64,000 nt of DNA from Alphaproteobacteria bacterium (GTDB lineage: Bacteria; Pseudomonadota; Alphaproteobacteria; Puniceispirillales; Marisalimonadaceae): positions 310,001 to 374,000 of the forward strand of contig SGYL01000001.1 in assembly GCA_004213885.1 (NCBI GenBank), written 5' to 3'. A program made the translations under genes and the position numbers. The notes under the pieces are model-generated. The model was not told the DNA's origin and made no database searches. It saw only the letters and a list, made by a program, of their open reading frames with translations. Position 1 is the stretch's first letter; each line of letters begins with the position of its first letter. Of this stretch, positions 28,059 to 37,277 are shown piece after piece.

Positions 28059-28516
28059 AAAAATAATAAATATATTACAGGTATTGTATAAATGCCACCA
28101 ATAATATCATCAAATAAAATGCCAAATGTACCAGGTATTTTCTCTATACTTCTTAATCCAATTTTTGAGATATCAAAAAATCTGAATAATAAAAATATAA
28201 TACTGATATTTATGATATTATTTTCTAGCTCAAATAATGGAATTGAAAATAAAGCAATATATTGACCTAAAAACTCATCAATTACAATGCTTTGATGGTC
28301 TTTATTTCCATATAATTTTAAATAATTTTGTATTGATAGAAGACTTATAAAAAAAACAATAAAAAATATTAAAATTATTATTTGTATTTGGAAGTATGTA
28401 TTTAAATAAAAAAATATGATACATGTAAACAAGGAAGCTGTTGTGCCAGGGGCATATTTAAATTTTCCAATAGGGTATAATTCTGAAAATTTTATAAGAA
28501 ATATATTATTAATCAT
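28040..28516 (-). CDS. pgpA: Phosphatidylglycerophosphatase A
   Basis: PgpA removes phosphate from phosphatidylglycerophosphate to give phosphatidylglycerol. It is an integral membrane enzyme with about four hydrophobic segments. Motifs are GKFKYAPGTTASL, VIDEFLGQYIAL and DDIIGGIYT, with the conserved acidic residues. The frame is open upstream to 28570, but the ATG at 28516 (MINNIFLIKF) gives the usual length and an 8-base overlap with ispDF; the longer version would overlap by 62 bases. The order ispDF-pgpA-cinA is standard for Alphaproteobacteria. Confidence 0.88.
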   Translation of the reverse strand: MINNIFLIKFSELYPIGKFKYAPGTTASLFTCIIFFYLNTYFQIQIIILIFFIVFFISLLSIQNYLKLYGNKDHQSIVIDEFLGQYIALFSIPLFELENNIINISIIFLLFRFFDISKIGLRSIEKIPGTFGILFDDIIGGIYTIPVIYLLFLWFGKI

Positions 28517-29705
28517 CAGTAATTTTGATCGTAGTATTAGACAAAACAGCAATACCTTCTTTTCTTCCAATAAATCCTATACCTTCATTTGATTTACCTT
28601 TAATTGATAAAAGTTCTTTATTAATACCTGTGAAATTTGAAATTTTATTTTTTATTTCATCTACATAATTTAAAATTTTAGGACTTTCAGTGATTATGAC
28701 AGTGTCAATATGAATTAATTCAGCATTTTTCTCTTTTAATTTACTTAATGCATGTTTTAAAAATATGAAGCTATCACAATTTTTCCATTTATTTTCAGCA
28801 GGAGGAAAATGGTAACCAATATCATTTTCATTTAATGCACCATATATGCTGTCAGTTATAGCATGAAGTAAAACATCTGCATCAGAATGTCCCTCCAAGA
28901 AATAGCCATTATCAATTTTTAATCCACCCAAAATAAGTTTTTTGTCTTTTGTTTTGGAATTAACTTTTACAAGTTTATGAACATCGTAACCTATTCCACT
29001 TTTAGTTATATAATTTTTCATATGTTGATTTTCTAAAATTGATTTAATTAAGTGCAGATCTTCTGCATAAGTAATTTTTAATGATTTTGGATCTCCTTCT
29101 ATATATTTAACTTCAAAACCATTTTCTATTAATAAAGATGAATCGTCATCATAATTTTGTTTCTTATAAACATTTTTATGTGCCATTATTAGGTTCTCGA
29201 AATTACATATCTGTGGTGTTTGAATTAAGAGATAGTTTTTTTTATTCAAATATTTAACTTTTTTGTTAGTTTTATTCTTTATAATAGCATCTGAAACTTT
29301 TAAAGCTGGCACAACACATGAGACATGATTTTTTATGTTATTTTTTAATTTTTCAATTATATTTTTATTAATGTATGGCCTTGCAGCGTCATGTATTATT
29401 ACATTTAGAGGTTTATATTTTTCAATTTTTTTTAGGGCTTTGAAAACACTATCTTGTCTGGTTTTTCCACCTATTATAGGTGCTGTTAAATTAAATTTAT
29501 TACATATTTTAACAGCATCATTGTATCGGGTCTCTGAAACAACAATATATAATTCTTTATCCAAGTTTAATTTAAGAAAATTTTCTATGCATATTTCTAA
29601 TATTGATTTTCCATTTATTAAATAAAATTGTTTTTCAATATCATTATTTTTAGATTTAAACCTTTCACTTAACCCTGCGGCTAATATTATGTAAATAAAA
29701 TCCAT
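28509..29705 (-). CDS. ispDF: Bifunctional IspD/IspF (MEP pathway of isoprenoid synthesis)
   Basis: The N-terminal half (residues 1-225) is 2-C-methyl-D-erythritol 4-phosphate cytidylyltransferase, with ILAAGLSERFKSKN and VIIHDAARPYI. The C-terminal half (from about residue 235, GIGYDVHKL) is 2-C-methyl-D-erythritol 2,4-cyclodiphosphate synthase, with GHSDADVLLHAITD and GKSNEGIGFIGRKEGIAV. Fusion of IspD and IspF is typical of Alphaproteobacteria. The product feeds ubiquinone and undecaprenyl phosphate synthesis. It diverges from ntrB with an 89-base gap; the dusB gene often found there is missing. Confidence 0.95.
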   Translation of the reverse strand: MDFIYIILAAGLSERFKSKNNDIEKQFYLINGKSILEICIENFLKLNLDKELYIVVSETRYNDAVKICNKFNLTAPIIGGKTRQDSVFKALKKIEKYKPLNVIIHDAARPYINKNIIEKLKNNIKNHVSCVVPALKVSDAIIKNKTNKKVKYLNKKNYLLIQTPQICNFENLIMAHKNVYKKQNYDDDSSLLIENGFEVKYIEGDPKSLKITYAEDLHLIKSILENQHMKNYITKSGIGYDVHKLVKVNSKTKDKKLILGGLKIDNGYFLEGHSDADVLLHAITDSIYGALNENDIGYHFPPAENKWKNCDSFIFLKHALSKLKEKNAELIHIDTVIITESPKILNYVDEIKNKISNFTGINKELLSIKGKSNEGIGFIGRKEGIAVLSNTTIKITDD

Positions 29706-29794
29706 TTTTGCCTAATTTTTGTTCTAAATTATAATATGTTTTGAAAATTTATAAATAATGTTCATTTTTTAATCATTATGCTTATATTAGTTAT

Positions 29795-30886
29795 ATGTTC
29801 AATGATATATTAAATAGCTTTATAGACCCAATTCTTGTTATAAACAAAGAAAAAGATATCAAATATGTAAATGCATCATTTGAAGAAACTTTTTATGTAA
29901 ACTCAAATTTAATATTAAACAAAAATTTAAAATCTATAATTGATGAAGATTCCTCACTTATTTTATTAATCAATAAAGCTATTAAAAATGTTATAAATCT
30001 TAAGGAAGATAAGCTGGTAATTTCGTTAAGAAATCACGAAAAAAAACAACTTAAAGTTAGTATATTTAACACTTTTGTTGAAAAAGATCTAATTGTTATT
30101 CATTTTGAGCAAAATTTAAAAAATCAAACTTTTATATACCATAAAATTAATTCAAAAATCTCTCAATCTTTTAGTTCGTTAGTTGAAATGTTAATGCATG
30201 AATTAAAAAATCCACTTTCTGGAATAGTAGGCGCAACTCAACTTTTACAAAAAGATTTGAAATCTTCAAATTATGTTGAAATGTTAGATTTAATAAAATT
30301 TGAAGCTGATAGAATTAAAAATTTACTTTCAAATATGGAAAATCTCTCTGCTGGGGAGGGTAATATGTCTTTAGATTTTATTAATATTCATAAAGTATTG
30401 AATTATTGTACAAATTCTGCAAAAAATAGTTATGGTACTGAAATTTTATTTGAAGAAATTTACGATCCTTCGTTACCTGATTTTTATGCAAATGAAGAAT
30501 TATTAATTCAAATATTTACAAACCTGATAAAAAATGCTTCTGAAGCACAAAATAATTCAGGGAAAATTATTTTAAAAACATCTTATAATGCCAGCAAAAA
30601 ATTTTTACTAAATGAAAACGATTTGCCAGAAAAAAAACCTTTACAAGTTGAAGTCATTGATTTTGGAATAGGTATTCCAGAATCAGATTTAGAAAATATT
30701 TTTGATCCATTTATTACTAAAAAACAAGATGGAAAAGGCCTGGGATTATCAATTGTTTCAAATTCAATAAGAACATTAGATGGGTCCATTGAAGTGACCT
30801 CTGAAAACGGACGAACTAATTTTTGTTTAAATTTTCCATTAAAAACAACCCTAAAGGATGACTATGAAAAAAATTTTAGTAGTTGA
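29795..30886 (+). CDS. ntrB: Nitrogen regulation sensor histidine kinase NtrB
   Basis: This is a soluble PAS-domain histidine kinase of the NtrB (GlnL) type that responds to nitrogen status through PII proteins. A PAS-like region covers about residues 1-110. The H-box is LMHELKNPLSGIVGATQLL, followed by the N-box QIFTNLIKNASEA, G1-box VIDFGIGIP and the FDPFITKKQDGKGLGLS segment. At 363 residues it is full length and lacks membrane segments. The 3' end overlaps ntrC by 29 bases. Its catalytic motifs look intact. Confidence 0.92.
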   Translation: MFNDILNSFIDPILVINKEKDIKYVNASFEETFYVNSNLILNKNLKSIIDEDSSLILLINKAIKNVINLKEDKLVISLRNHEKKQLKVSIFNTFVEKDLIVIHFEQNLKNQTFIYHKINSKISQSFSSLVEMLMHELKNPLSGIVGATQLLQKDLKSSNYVEMLDLIKFEADRIKNLLSNMENLSAGEGNMSLDFINIHKVLNYCTNSAKNSYGTEILFEEIYDPSLPDFYANEELLIQIFTNLIKNASEAQNNSGKIILKTSYNASKKFLLNENDLPEKKPLQVEVIDFGIGIPESDLENIFDPFITKKQDGKGLGLSIVSNSIRTLDGSIEVTSENGRTNFCLNFPLKTTLKDDYEKNFSS

Positions 30887-32312
30887 TGATGATAAAAGTA
30901 TAAGATTAGTTTTATCAACAGCACTTTCGAGAAGTGGTTTTTTAGTAAAAACTAGTGCTACAACAGCTGGTTTTTGGAGTTTATTAAATGATGATAAGTT
31001 TGATGTAATGATAACTGATGTTGGTCTTCCTGATGGAGACACATTAGATGTCTTACCCAAAATTCAGGCCTTAAATCCAAAAATGAAAATAATAGTAATT
31101 TCAGCTAAATCCACGTTAATTACAGCAGTGAGAGCAGAAAAAAAAGGAGCTTTTTATTATTTTCCTAAACCATTTGATCTTGATGAATTAATTGGATTAG
31201 TGAATAAAACATTTGATATATCTGGTTTATTAGATCAAAAACAACTAGTTGAAAGTGAAAATCTTGTTTCTGATAAACCAAGTTTATATGAATCGGGTCC
31301 TATTATTGGGAAATCTAAAAATATGCAAGATACATATAAAATCATTGCTCGATTAATTAAATCTAATATCATTGTTTTAATAAATGGAGAGATTGGCACA
31401 GGAAAAAAATTATTAGCTAAGTCAATTCATGATTTAACATTTTCAAGTAAAAACAAGTTTATAAAATTAAATATCAAAAATTTTAAAATAATTAATGAAG
31501 AATTGTCTCTTTATTTAAATGATAAAACTCATAATTCTCTATATATCAATGACCTTAAAAATTTAGATGGTGGCACAATTTTTATTGATCAAGTTTGCGA
31601 AGGATCTCTAAGTGAACAAAATGAGTTATTAAATTTTCTTGAAAATTTTAATTTAATTAATAATCAATATTCTCAAAACGCTATTAATACAAGAATAATT
31701 GTAACGTCTAAAAAAGACCTTATTAAACTTGTTGAAAAAGGAGAATTTAGGGAAGATCTTTATTATAAGTTAAATGTTATGCCAATATACTTGCCACCTT
31801 TAAGAAAAAGACTAGAAGACATCCCAAGTTTAATAAATTATTTCATAAATATTTTTAATGTTAAAAATAATAGTCAGCTATCAATCGATGAATTATCATT
31901 GAATTTTTTAAAAACTTATCATTGGCCAGGGAATATTCAAGAATTAAGAAATTTAATTGAGAGATTATCACTTTCCATATCTAATGACAAAATTACAGTT
32001 TCAGATGTAAAAGAGCATCTGAAAAATTCTTTTGAAATTAATGAGAATGATGAAAATCTGACGTTAGAAAACTTAATTGAAAAGCGTATAAGTAAGCTTA
32101 TGTCTTCTTTTAAAGATAACTCAGCAAATATGAATGTCTATGATGAATTTATCAGAACAATGGAAAAACCATTAATTGAAAATATTCTAAATTATACCAG
32201 AGGAAATCAAATTAAAGCATCTTCTATATTAGGATTAAATAGGAATACCCTGAGAAAAAAAATTTCAGAATTAGGTGTAACTGTTAGGAAAGTTAGAAAA
32301 AATAGTTTATAA
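30858..32312 (+). CDS. ntrC: NtrC-type response regulator lacking the GAFTGA motif
   Basis: Partner of NtrB. The receiver domain (about residues 4-120) is intact with VVDDD, the phospho-acceptor in MITDVGLPDG and KPF. The AAA+ domain keeps Walker A (GEIGTGKK, about 177-184) but has no GAFTGA loop between FIKLNIKN and the Walker B region, and Walker B reads IFIDQ instead of the usual DE. A Fis-type HTH remains at the C-terminus (NQIKASSILGLNRNTLRKK). It therefore probably cannot activate sigma-54 polymerase; as known for Rhodobacter capsulatus NtrC, which lacks GAFTGA, it may work with sigma-70. The start may be the ATG at 30864. Confidence 0.9.
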   Translation: MTMKKILVVDDDKSIRLVLSTALSRSGFLVKTSATTAGFWSLLNDDKFDVMITDVGLPDGDTLDVLPKIQALNPKMKIIVISAKSTLITAVRAEKKGAFYYFPKPFDLDELIGLVNKTFDISGLLDQKQLVESENLVSDKPSLYESGPIIGKSKNMQDTYKIIARLIKSNIIVLINGEIGTGKKLLAKSIHDLTFSSKNKFIKLNIKNFKIINEELSLYLNDKTHNSLYINDLKNLDGGTIFIDQVCEGSLSEQNELLNFLENFNLINNQYSQNAINTRIIVTSKKDLIKLVEKGEFREDLYYKLNVMPIYLPPLRKRLEDIPSLINYFINIFNVKNNSQLSIDELSLNFLKTYHWPGNIQELRNLIERLSLSISNDKITVSDVKEHLKNSFEINENDENLTLENLIEKRISKLMSSFKDNSANMNVYDEFIRTMEKPLIENILNYTRGNQIKASSILGLNRNTLRKKISELGVTVRKVRKNSL

Positions 32313-32340
32313 TAATATTGTTTAAATTATTTATAAAAAG

Positions 32341-34497
32341 ATGAATAAGCTTTTAACTTTAAAAAAATTTTTAAAAGTAAATACAATATTTTTAATTCCA
32401 TTACTTTTATTAATATTAGGACTTCTATACACTAATAATTTAAATTTAAATATCAAAAATCTTTCACAAACTTATTTTTATGTAATTTTTATAGGTTTAA
32501 TTTTTCCTGTAATTTTTCTTTTTTATAAAGTTTTCAAACAAATATACACACTTTTTTTTCAAGCTAAATTAAAGATTGCAGGTTATGAGCTACACAAAAA
32601 GTTGGCTGTATTGTTCTCTGTTGTTTGTTTAATGCCATCAATTATTATTTCAGCTTTTTCAATTTTCACTATAAATACTGCTTTAGAGGGATGGTTTAGT
32701 CAAAAAATTTCAACAGCAGTTTCTCAATCTGTTGAAGTTGCTAACAAATATCTAGTTGAACATCAGAATGCTATGAAAGGAGAGGCTTTAGAATTTGCAA
32801 AAATACTTAATGACAATGCTATCTCATTTTCATCAAATCAAGATAAAATTAATAAATTTTTAAATTTTTATATTAGTAAAAATAATCTCACAGATGCTGT
32901 AATAATTGGGTCATCAAGAAATGTTCTAGCAAGATCTCAATTTGCATTTGAAATCAATTATCTAGATTTACCAAATAGATATTATGATTTAGCTAATGAT
33001 GGAAAAATAATAATTTCAAATGATACTGATTCAAATAAAGTAAATGCATTTATAAAGCTTGATCAATATGTTGATGCATATTTGTTTACCTCAAGATTTA
33101 TTGATCAAAAAGTTTTAGAAGCTATAAGTAAATCAAATATTGCCTCTGATGATTATAAATCTATTGAGTTAAATTTATTTGACACCAAAATTTCAATATT
33201 AGTTTTATTTCTTTTTATTTCGTTATTTTTACTACTAATATCTTTATATGTAGGTTTAGGACTGTCTAATAGGTTAATATCTCCAATTGCTGAATTAATT
33301 CATGCGTCTCAAGAAGTTGGAAGAGGAAACTTAAATTATCAAATTAAAAATAAAACACTTTTGCAAAATAAAATCAGTGAATTAAAAAAACTTGGCAATG
33401 CATTTAATAAAATGGTGTTTGATATTAAAAATAATAGATCAGAACTTATAGAAGCAAATGATCAATTGGATCAAAGAAGACAATTTTCAGAAGCTGTACT
33501 ATCTGGTGTTTATTCTGGTGTAATTGGATTAGATAAAAGTTTTAGAATTAATTTGCCTAATAAAACAGCTGAAAAGCTCTTGGAAATAAATATCTCAAAA
33601 CATTATAATAAGAAATTTGAAAAACTTTTTCCTGAATTTCAAATGTTAATTGATGAAATTAAGTATAAAAATAATAATTTTGTTGAAAAAAAAATTGAAT
33701 ATTTAAAAAATGAAAAAAAACATATTTTAATATCCAGAATTGTTAAGCAAATTAACGAAAATCAAGTTATAGGATATGTTCTTACGTTTGAAGACATCAC
33801 CGATCTGATACATGCACAAAAGTTAGCTGCTTGGTCAGATGTTGCTAGAAAGATAGCTCATGAAATTAAAAATCCTCTTACTCCTATAAAATTAGGTGCA
33901 GAAAGAATAGCTAATTCAACATTAATTCGTTCAGATAATAAATTATTAAATACTTCTGAAATGATTTTAAAAAATGTTGATGATATAAGACATTTGATTG
34001 ACGAGTTTTCTTCTTTTTCTCGATTACCAACACCAATTTTAGAAAATATAAATTATAATAAATTTATAGACGATACTTATAATTTTTTTAAAACATCTTA
34101 TCCTGATATTAAGTTTGAAAAAACTTCTTTTAACAATATTGATAAAAAAATAAAAATTTACGCTGATGAAAAACAATTAAGACAAGTTATTGGCAATGTT
34201 ATTAAGAATTCTTCTGAAAACTTTCAAGAAAACAATATTTTAAGTAAAATTATAATTTTTTCATCGATTATTATACAAAATTATATTTTATTCAGTATTG
34301 AAGATAATGGTGTTGGCATAAAAGAAGCAAATAAAATTAAGATATTAGAACCATATTTTACTACAAAAAAAAATGGAACAGGTTTAGGTTTAGCTATTTC
34401 TAAGAAGATAATTGAAGACCACCATGGTGAAATTATTATTGAATCATCAGAAAAAGGGACCAAAGTAAAAATTAAATTTCCTATTGATAATAAATAA
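32341..34497 (+). CDS. ntrY: Sensor histidine kinase NtrY
   Basis: This is a membrane-bound kinase paired with NtrX. In order: two or more N-terminal transmembrane segments (about residues 15-70 and around 86-110), an extracytoplasmic region, another hydrophobic segment (about 283-305), a HAMP domain (SNRLISPIAELIHASQEVGRG), a PAS-like region (from about 380), and the kinase core with the H-box ARKIAHEIKNPLTPIKLGAE, N-box, and KKNGTGLGLAISKKI. 718 residues is normal. In Alphaproteobacteria NtrYX is linked to nitrogen, redox or envelope control; the signal here is unknown. Confidence 0.93.
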   Translation: MNKLLTLKKFLKVNTIFLIPLLLLILGLLYTNNLNLNIKNLSQTYFYVIFIGLIFPVIFLFYKVFKQIYTLFFQAKLKIAGYELHKKLAVLFSVVCLMPSIIISAFSIFTINTALEGWFSQKISTAVSQSVEVANKYLVEHQNAMKGEALEFAKILNDNAISFSSNQDKINKFLNFYISKNNLTDAVIIGSSRNVLARSQFAFEINYLDLPNRYYDLANDGKIIISNDTDSNKVNAFIKLDQYVDAYLFTSRFIDQKVLEAISKSNIASDDYKSIELNLFDTKISILVLFLFISLFLLLISLYVGLGLSNRLISPIAELIHASQEVGRGNLNYQIKNKTLLQNKISELKKLGNAFNKMVFDIKNNRSELIEANDQLDQRRQFSEAVLSGVYSGVIGLDKSFRINLPNKTAEKLLEINISKHYNKKFEKLFPEFQMLIDEIKYKNNNFVEKKIEYLKNEKKHILISRIVKQINENQVIGYVLTFEDITDLIHAQKLAAWSDVARKIAHEIKNPLTPIKLGAERIANSTLIRSDNKLLNTSEMILKNVDDIRHLIDEFSSFSRLPTPILENINYNKFIDDTYNFFKTSYPDIKFEKTSFNNIDKKIKIYADEKQLRQVIGNVIKNSSENFQENNILSKIIIFSSIIIQNYILFSIEDNGVGIKEANKIKILEPYFTTKKNGTGLGLAISKKIIEDHHGEIIIESSEKGTKVKIKFPIDNK

Positions 34498-34508
34498 CAA
34501 AGAAACAT

Positions 34509-35879
34509 ATGATAAATAATAAAATTTTAATTGTAGACGACGAACCCGATATATGTGATTTAATTTCAGATATATTAAGTGAGAGTGGTTATTCAGTTAA
34601 TAGTGCATTTTCAAAAAATGAAGCTATTAAGGTCATGGAAAACTCAGGTATATCTATGGTTATAACTGATATTTGGATGAATGATAACGAAAAAGAGGGC
34701 TTTGAATTGCTTGAATGGTGCAAAGCCTACAATGCTCTTACTCCAGTTTTAATTATGTCTGGCCATGGTACTATTGAGTATGCCATGAATGCTGCTAAAA
34801 ATGGTGCCTATGATTTTCTAGAAAAACCATTTAACTCTGATAGATTATTATTTTTAGTGAAAAAAGCTCTTCAAGAAAGAGATTTAAAGATAAAATTAAT
34901 GGATTCCAATAATGAATGGCTTAAAAGCAACCATATGATTGGAAAATCATCCAAGATTAAAAATATAAAAAATATTTGTATTAAAGTATCAAAAAGTAAT
35001 AGTAGAATACTTATAAGTGGCCCATCTGGTTCAGGAAAGGAGACTTGTGCGCGTTTTATTCATTCGCTGTCAAACAGAATGAATCATCCATTTGTAGTTG
35101 CTGCTTGCGCAAGTTTATCTAATCAAATGGTTGATCAATTACTTTTTGGTTTTAATGATAGTAAATATAAAAATGATACTAAAAGTTTATTTGAACAAGC
35201 TAATAATGGTACTATTTATTTTAATGAGATTTGTGACCTTCCTATAGATACTCAAGCTAAATTAATTAATGTAATACAAGATCAAAGTTTTTATAAATAT
35301 GGTTCAAATAAAAAAATTAAAATCGACATTAGAGTTATCGCTGGTACTAGCTATGATCCAAATGAAGCTATAAAAAATGGCATTTTAAGGGAGGACTTAT
35401 ATTATAGATTGTCTGTTGTACCAATATCTATACCATCTCTTAATTCTAGAATTGAAGATATTAATGTTCTAATTAACTCATTTATGGAAGTAGCTTCAAA
35501 GTTGTTTAATAAAAATAAATTAATTTTTTCAAATGAAACTTATATTTTATTACAAAGCTTTAATTGGAAAGGCAATGTAAGGCAATTAAAGAATTTAATT
35601 GAGTGGCTTTTAATTATGTATGGAAATGAAAAAAATTTTCAAGTTGAAATATCCCATTTACCTCCTGAATTTAAAAGTAATAAAAATAATGAACATAAAC
35701 ATAATTACGATTTTAATTTACCTATTAAGGATGCAAGAAAAATTTTTGAAAAAAAATATTTAGAAACTCAATTAAATAGATTTAAAGGGAATATAGCTCA
35801 AACATCAACCTTTGTTGGTATGGATCGTTCAGCTTTACATAGAAAAATAAAAGAGTTAGATATAAAGTTTGAAAAATAA
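34509..35879 (+). CDS. ntrX: NtrX-type response regulator lacking GAFTGA
   Basis: Partner of NtrY. The receiver domain has IVDDEPDICDLI, MVITDIWMND and the KPF lysine. The AAA+ domain keeps Walker A (GPSGSGKE, about residues 171-178) but lacks GAFTGA: the stretch after QLLFGF reads NDSKYKNDTKSLFEQANN. Walker B is IYFNEI rather than LFLDEI. The C-terminal Fis-like HTH is present (GNIAQTSTFVGMDRSALHRK). Loss of the sigma-54 loop is known in some alphaproteobacterial NtrX proteins. It follows ntrY by 11 bases and precedes trkA by 15. Confidence 0.91.
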   Translation: MINNKILIVDDEPDICDLISDILSESGYSVNSAFSKNEAIKVMENSGISMVITDIWMNDNEKEGFELLEWCKAYNALTPVLIMSGHGTIEYAMNAAKNGAYDFLEKPFNSDRLLFLVKKALQERDLKIKLMDSNNEWLKSNHMIGKSSKIKNIKNICIKVSKSNSRILISGPSGSGKETCARFIHSLSNRMNHPFVVAACASLSNQMVDQLLFGFNDSKYKNDTKSLFEQANNGTIYFNEICDLPIDTQAKLINVIQDQSFYKYGSNKKIKIDIRVIAGTSYDPNEAIKNGILREDLYYRLSVVPISIPSLNSRIEDINVLINSFMEVASKLFNKNKLIFSNETYILLQSFNWKGNVRQLKNLIEWLLIMYGNEKNFQVEISHLPPEFKSNKNNEHKHNYDFNLPIKDARKIFEKKYLETQLNRFKGNIAQTSTFVGMDRSALHRKIKELDIKFEK

Positions 35880-35894
35880 GTTAATGGTAAAATT

Positions 35895-37277
35895 ATGAAA
35901 ATTATTATTTGTGGTGCTGGAAGAGTTGGGATGTCAATATCAGAGCACCTTTCTACTGAAAATAATGATATAACTGTTATTGATTCAAATTCTGATGCTC
36001 TTAAAAGGATAACAGACCTTTATGATGTTCAAGGAGTTTTAGGTCTATCTTCTCATCCAGCTGTTTTGAAAAATGCAGGAATTGAGGATGCCGAGATGTT
36101 GATTGCCGTAACTGAGTCTGATGAAATTAATATCATGGCATGTCATTTATCTAATTTACTTTTCAATATTCCAACAAAAATTGCTAGAATTAGATCTAGA
36201 GAATATCTAAATGAAGACTTGTTAGATTTATTTCAAGAAGGTAAAATTCCAATAGATCATATTATCTCTCCTGAAGAAGAAGTTGCTTCAGCAATAGTAA
36301 AACAATGGAGAACTCCTGGTGCATTTGATGTTGCAGAATTTTGCAACTCACATGTAACAATGCTTGGAATTTTATGTAATTCAAACTGCCCAATATTAGA
36401 CACGCCATTAAGAGAATTAGTTGATTTATTTCCAAGTTTAAATGCTACGATAATGGCTATAATAAGAGATAATAACCTAATTATACCAAGATCTGGAGAT
36501 GATGTTCTGAAAATAAATGATAGAATATATTTGTCTTGTCAAACTGATCAAATTGAGAGAACTTTAGCGGCATTTGGACATTCAGAAATAACTTCTCATA
36601 ATGTAATAATTTCAGGTGCTGGCAATTTGGGTGTTATGATTGGGGATATGATAAATAAAATTTCACCTGATACAAATCTTACTTTTATTGAGTTAGATAA
36701 AGATGTAGCAAGAAATGCAGCTGAGCAGTTAGAGTTTGCATCAATTATCTCAGGAGATACGCTAGATCCAGAAATAATAAAAGAAGCTAGAGTGGGTAAA
36801 GAAACATCATTTATTTCAGCTACAAATCATGATGAAGTTAATATTTTGTCATCACTACTAGCAAAAAGATCAGGAACAAAACATTGTATTGTTTTATTAA
36901 ATCAACCAGCATTTTTTCCTTTAGTAAACACACTAGATTTAGAAGCAGTTATAAGTCCACCTGTTATCACGGTTTCATCAATCTTGAAGTATATTAGAAA
37001 AGGTCAAATTGAAGCCGTTCATTCAATAATTGAAGAATTTGGCGAAGTAATATCTGTTGAAGCTCTTGAAACTTCTTCAATTATTGGGATGCCTTTAAGA
37101 GAGATTAAGTTACCAAAAAATGTTTCCATAGGATCTATTGTAAAAAAAGATAATGAAATTATACCAGCAAGGGGCAGTTCAAAAATTGACCCTGGTGATA
37201 AATTAGTTATGTTTGTTCCAGTTAAATCAATTAAAAAAGTTCAAGAACTTTTATCTGTCAGATTGGATTATTTTTAA
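35895..37277 (+). CDS. trkA: Trk system potassium-uptake regulatory protein TrkA
   Basis: TrkA is the peripheral NAD(H)-binding subunit that gates the TrkH potassium channel. The 460-residue protein is a tandem of RCK domains: the first Rossmann fold begins IIICGAGRVGMSISEHLS, the second (about residue 233) VIISGAGNLGVMIGD. Each is followed by a TrkA-C domain, the last ending near residue 455. Position directly after ntrX is conserved in Alphaproteobacteria. No trkH is seen in the window. Confidence 0.95.
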   Translation: MKIIICGAGRVGMSISEHLSTENNDITVIDSNSDALKRITDLYDVQGVLGLSSHPAVLKNAGIEDAEMLIAVTESDEINIMACHLSNLLFNIPTKIARIRSREYLNEDLLDLFQEGKIPIDHIISPEEEVASAIVKQWRTPGAFDVAEFCNSHVTMLGILCNSNCPILDTPLRELVDLFPSLNATIMAIIRDNNLIIPRSGDDVLKINDRIYLSCQTDQIERTLAAFGHSEITSHNVIISGAGNLGVMIGDMINKISPDTNLTFIELDKDVARNAAEQLEFASIISGDTLDPEIIKEARVGKETSFISATNHDEVNILSSLLAKRSGTKHCIVLLNQPAFFPLVNTLDLEAVISPPVITVSSILKYIRKGQIEAVHSIIEEFGEVISVEALETSSIIGMPLREIKLPKNVSIGSIVKKDNEIIPARGSSKIDPGDKLVMFVPVKSIKKVQELLSVRLDYF

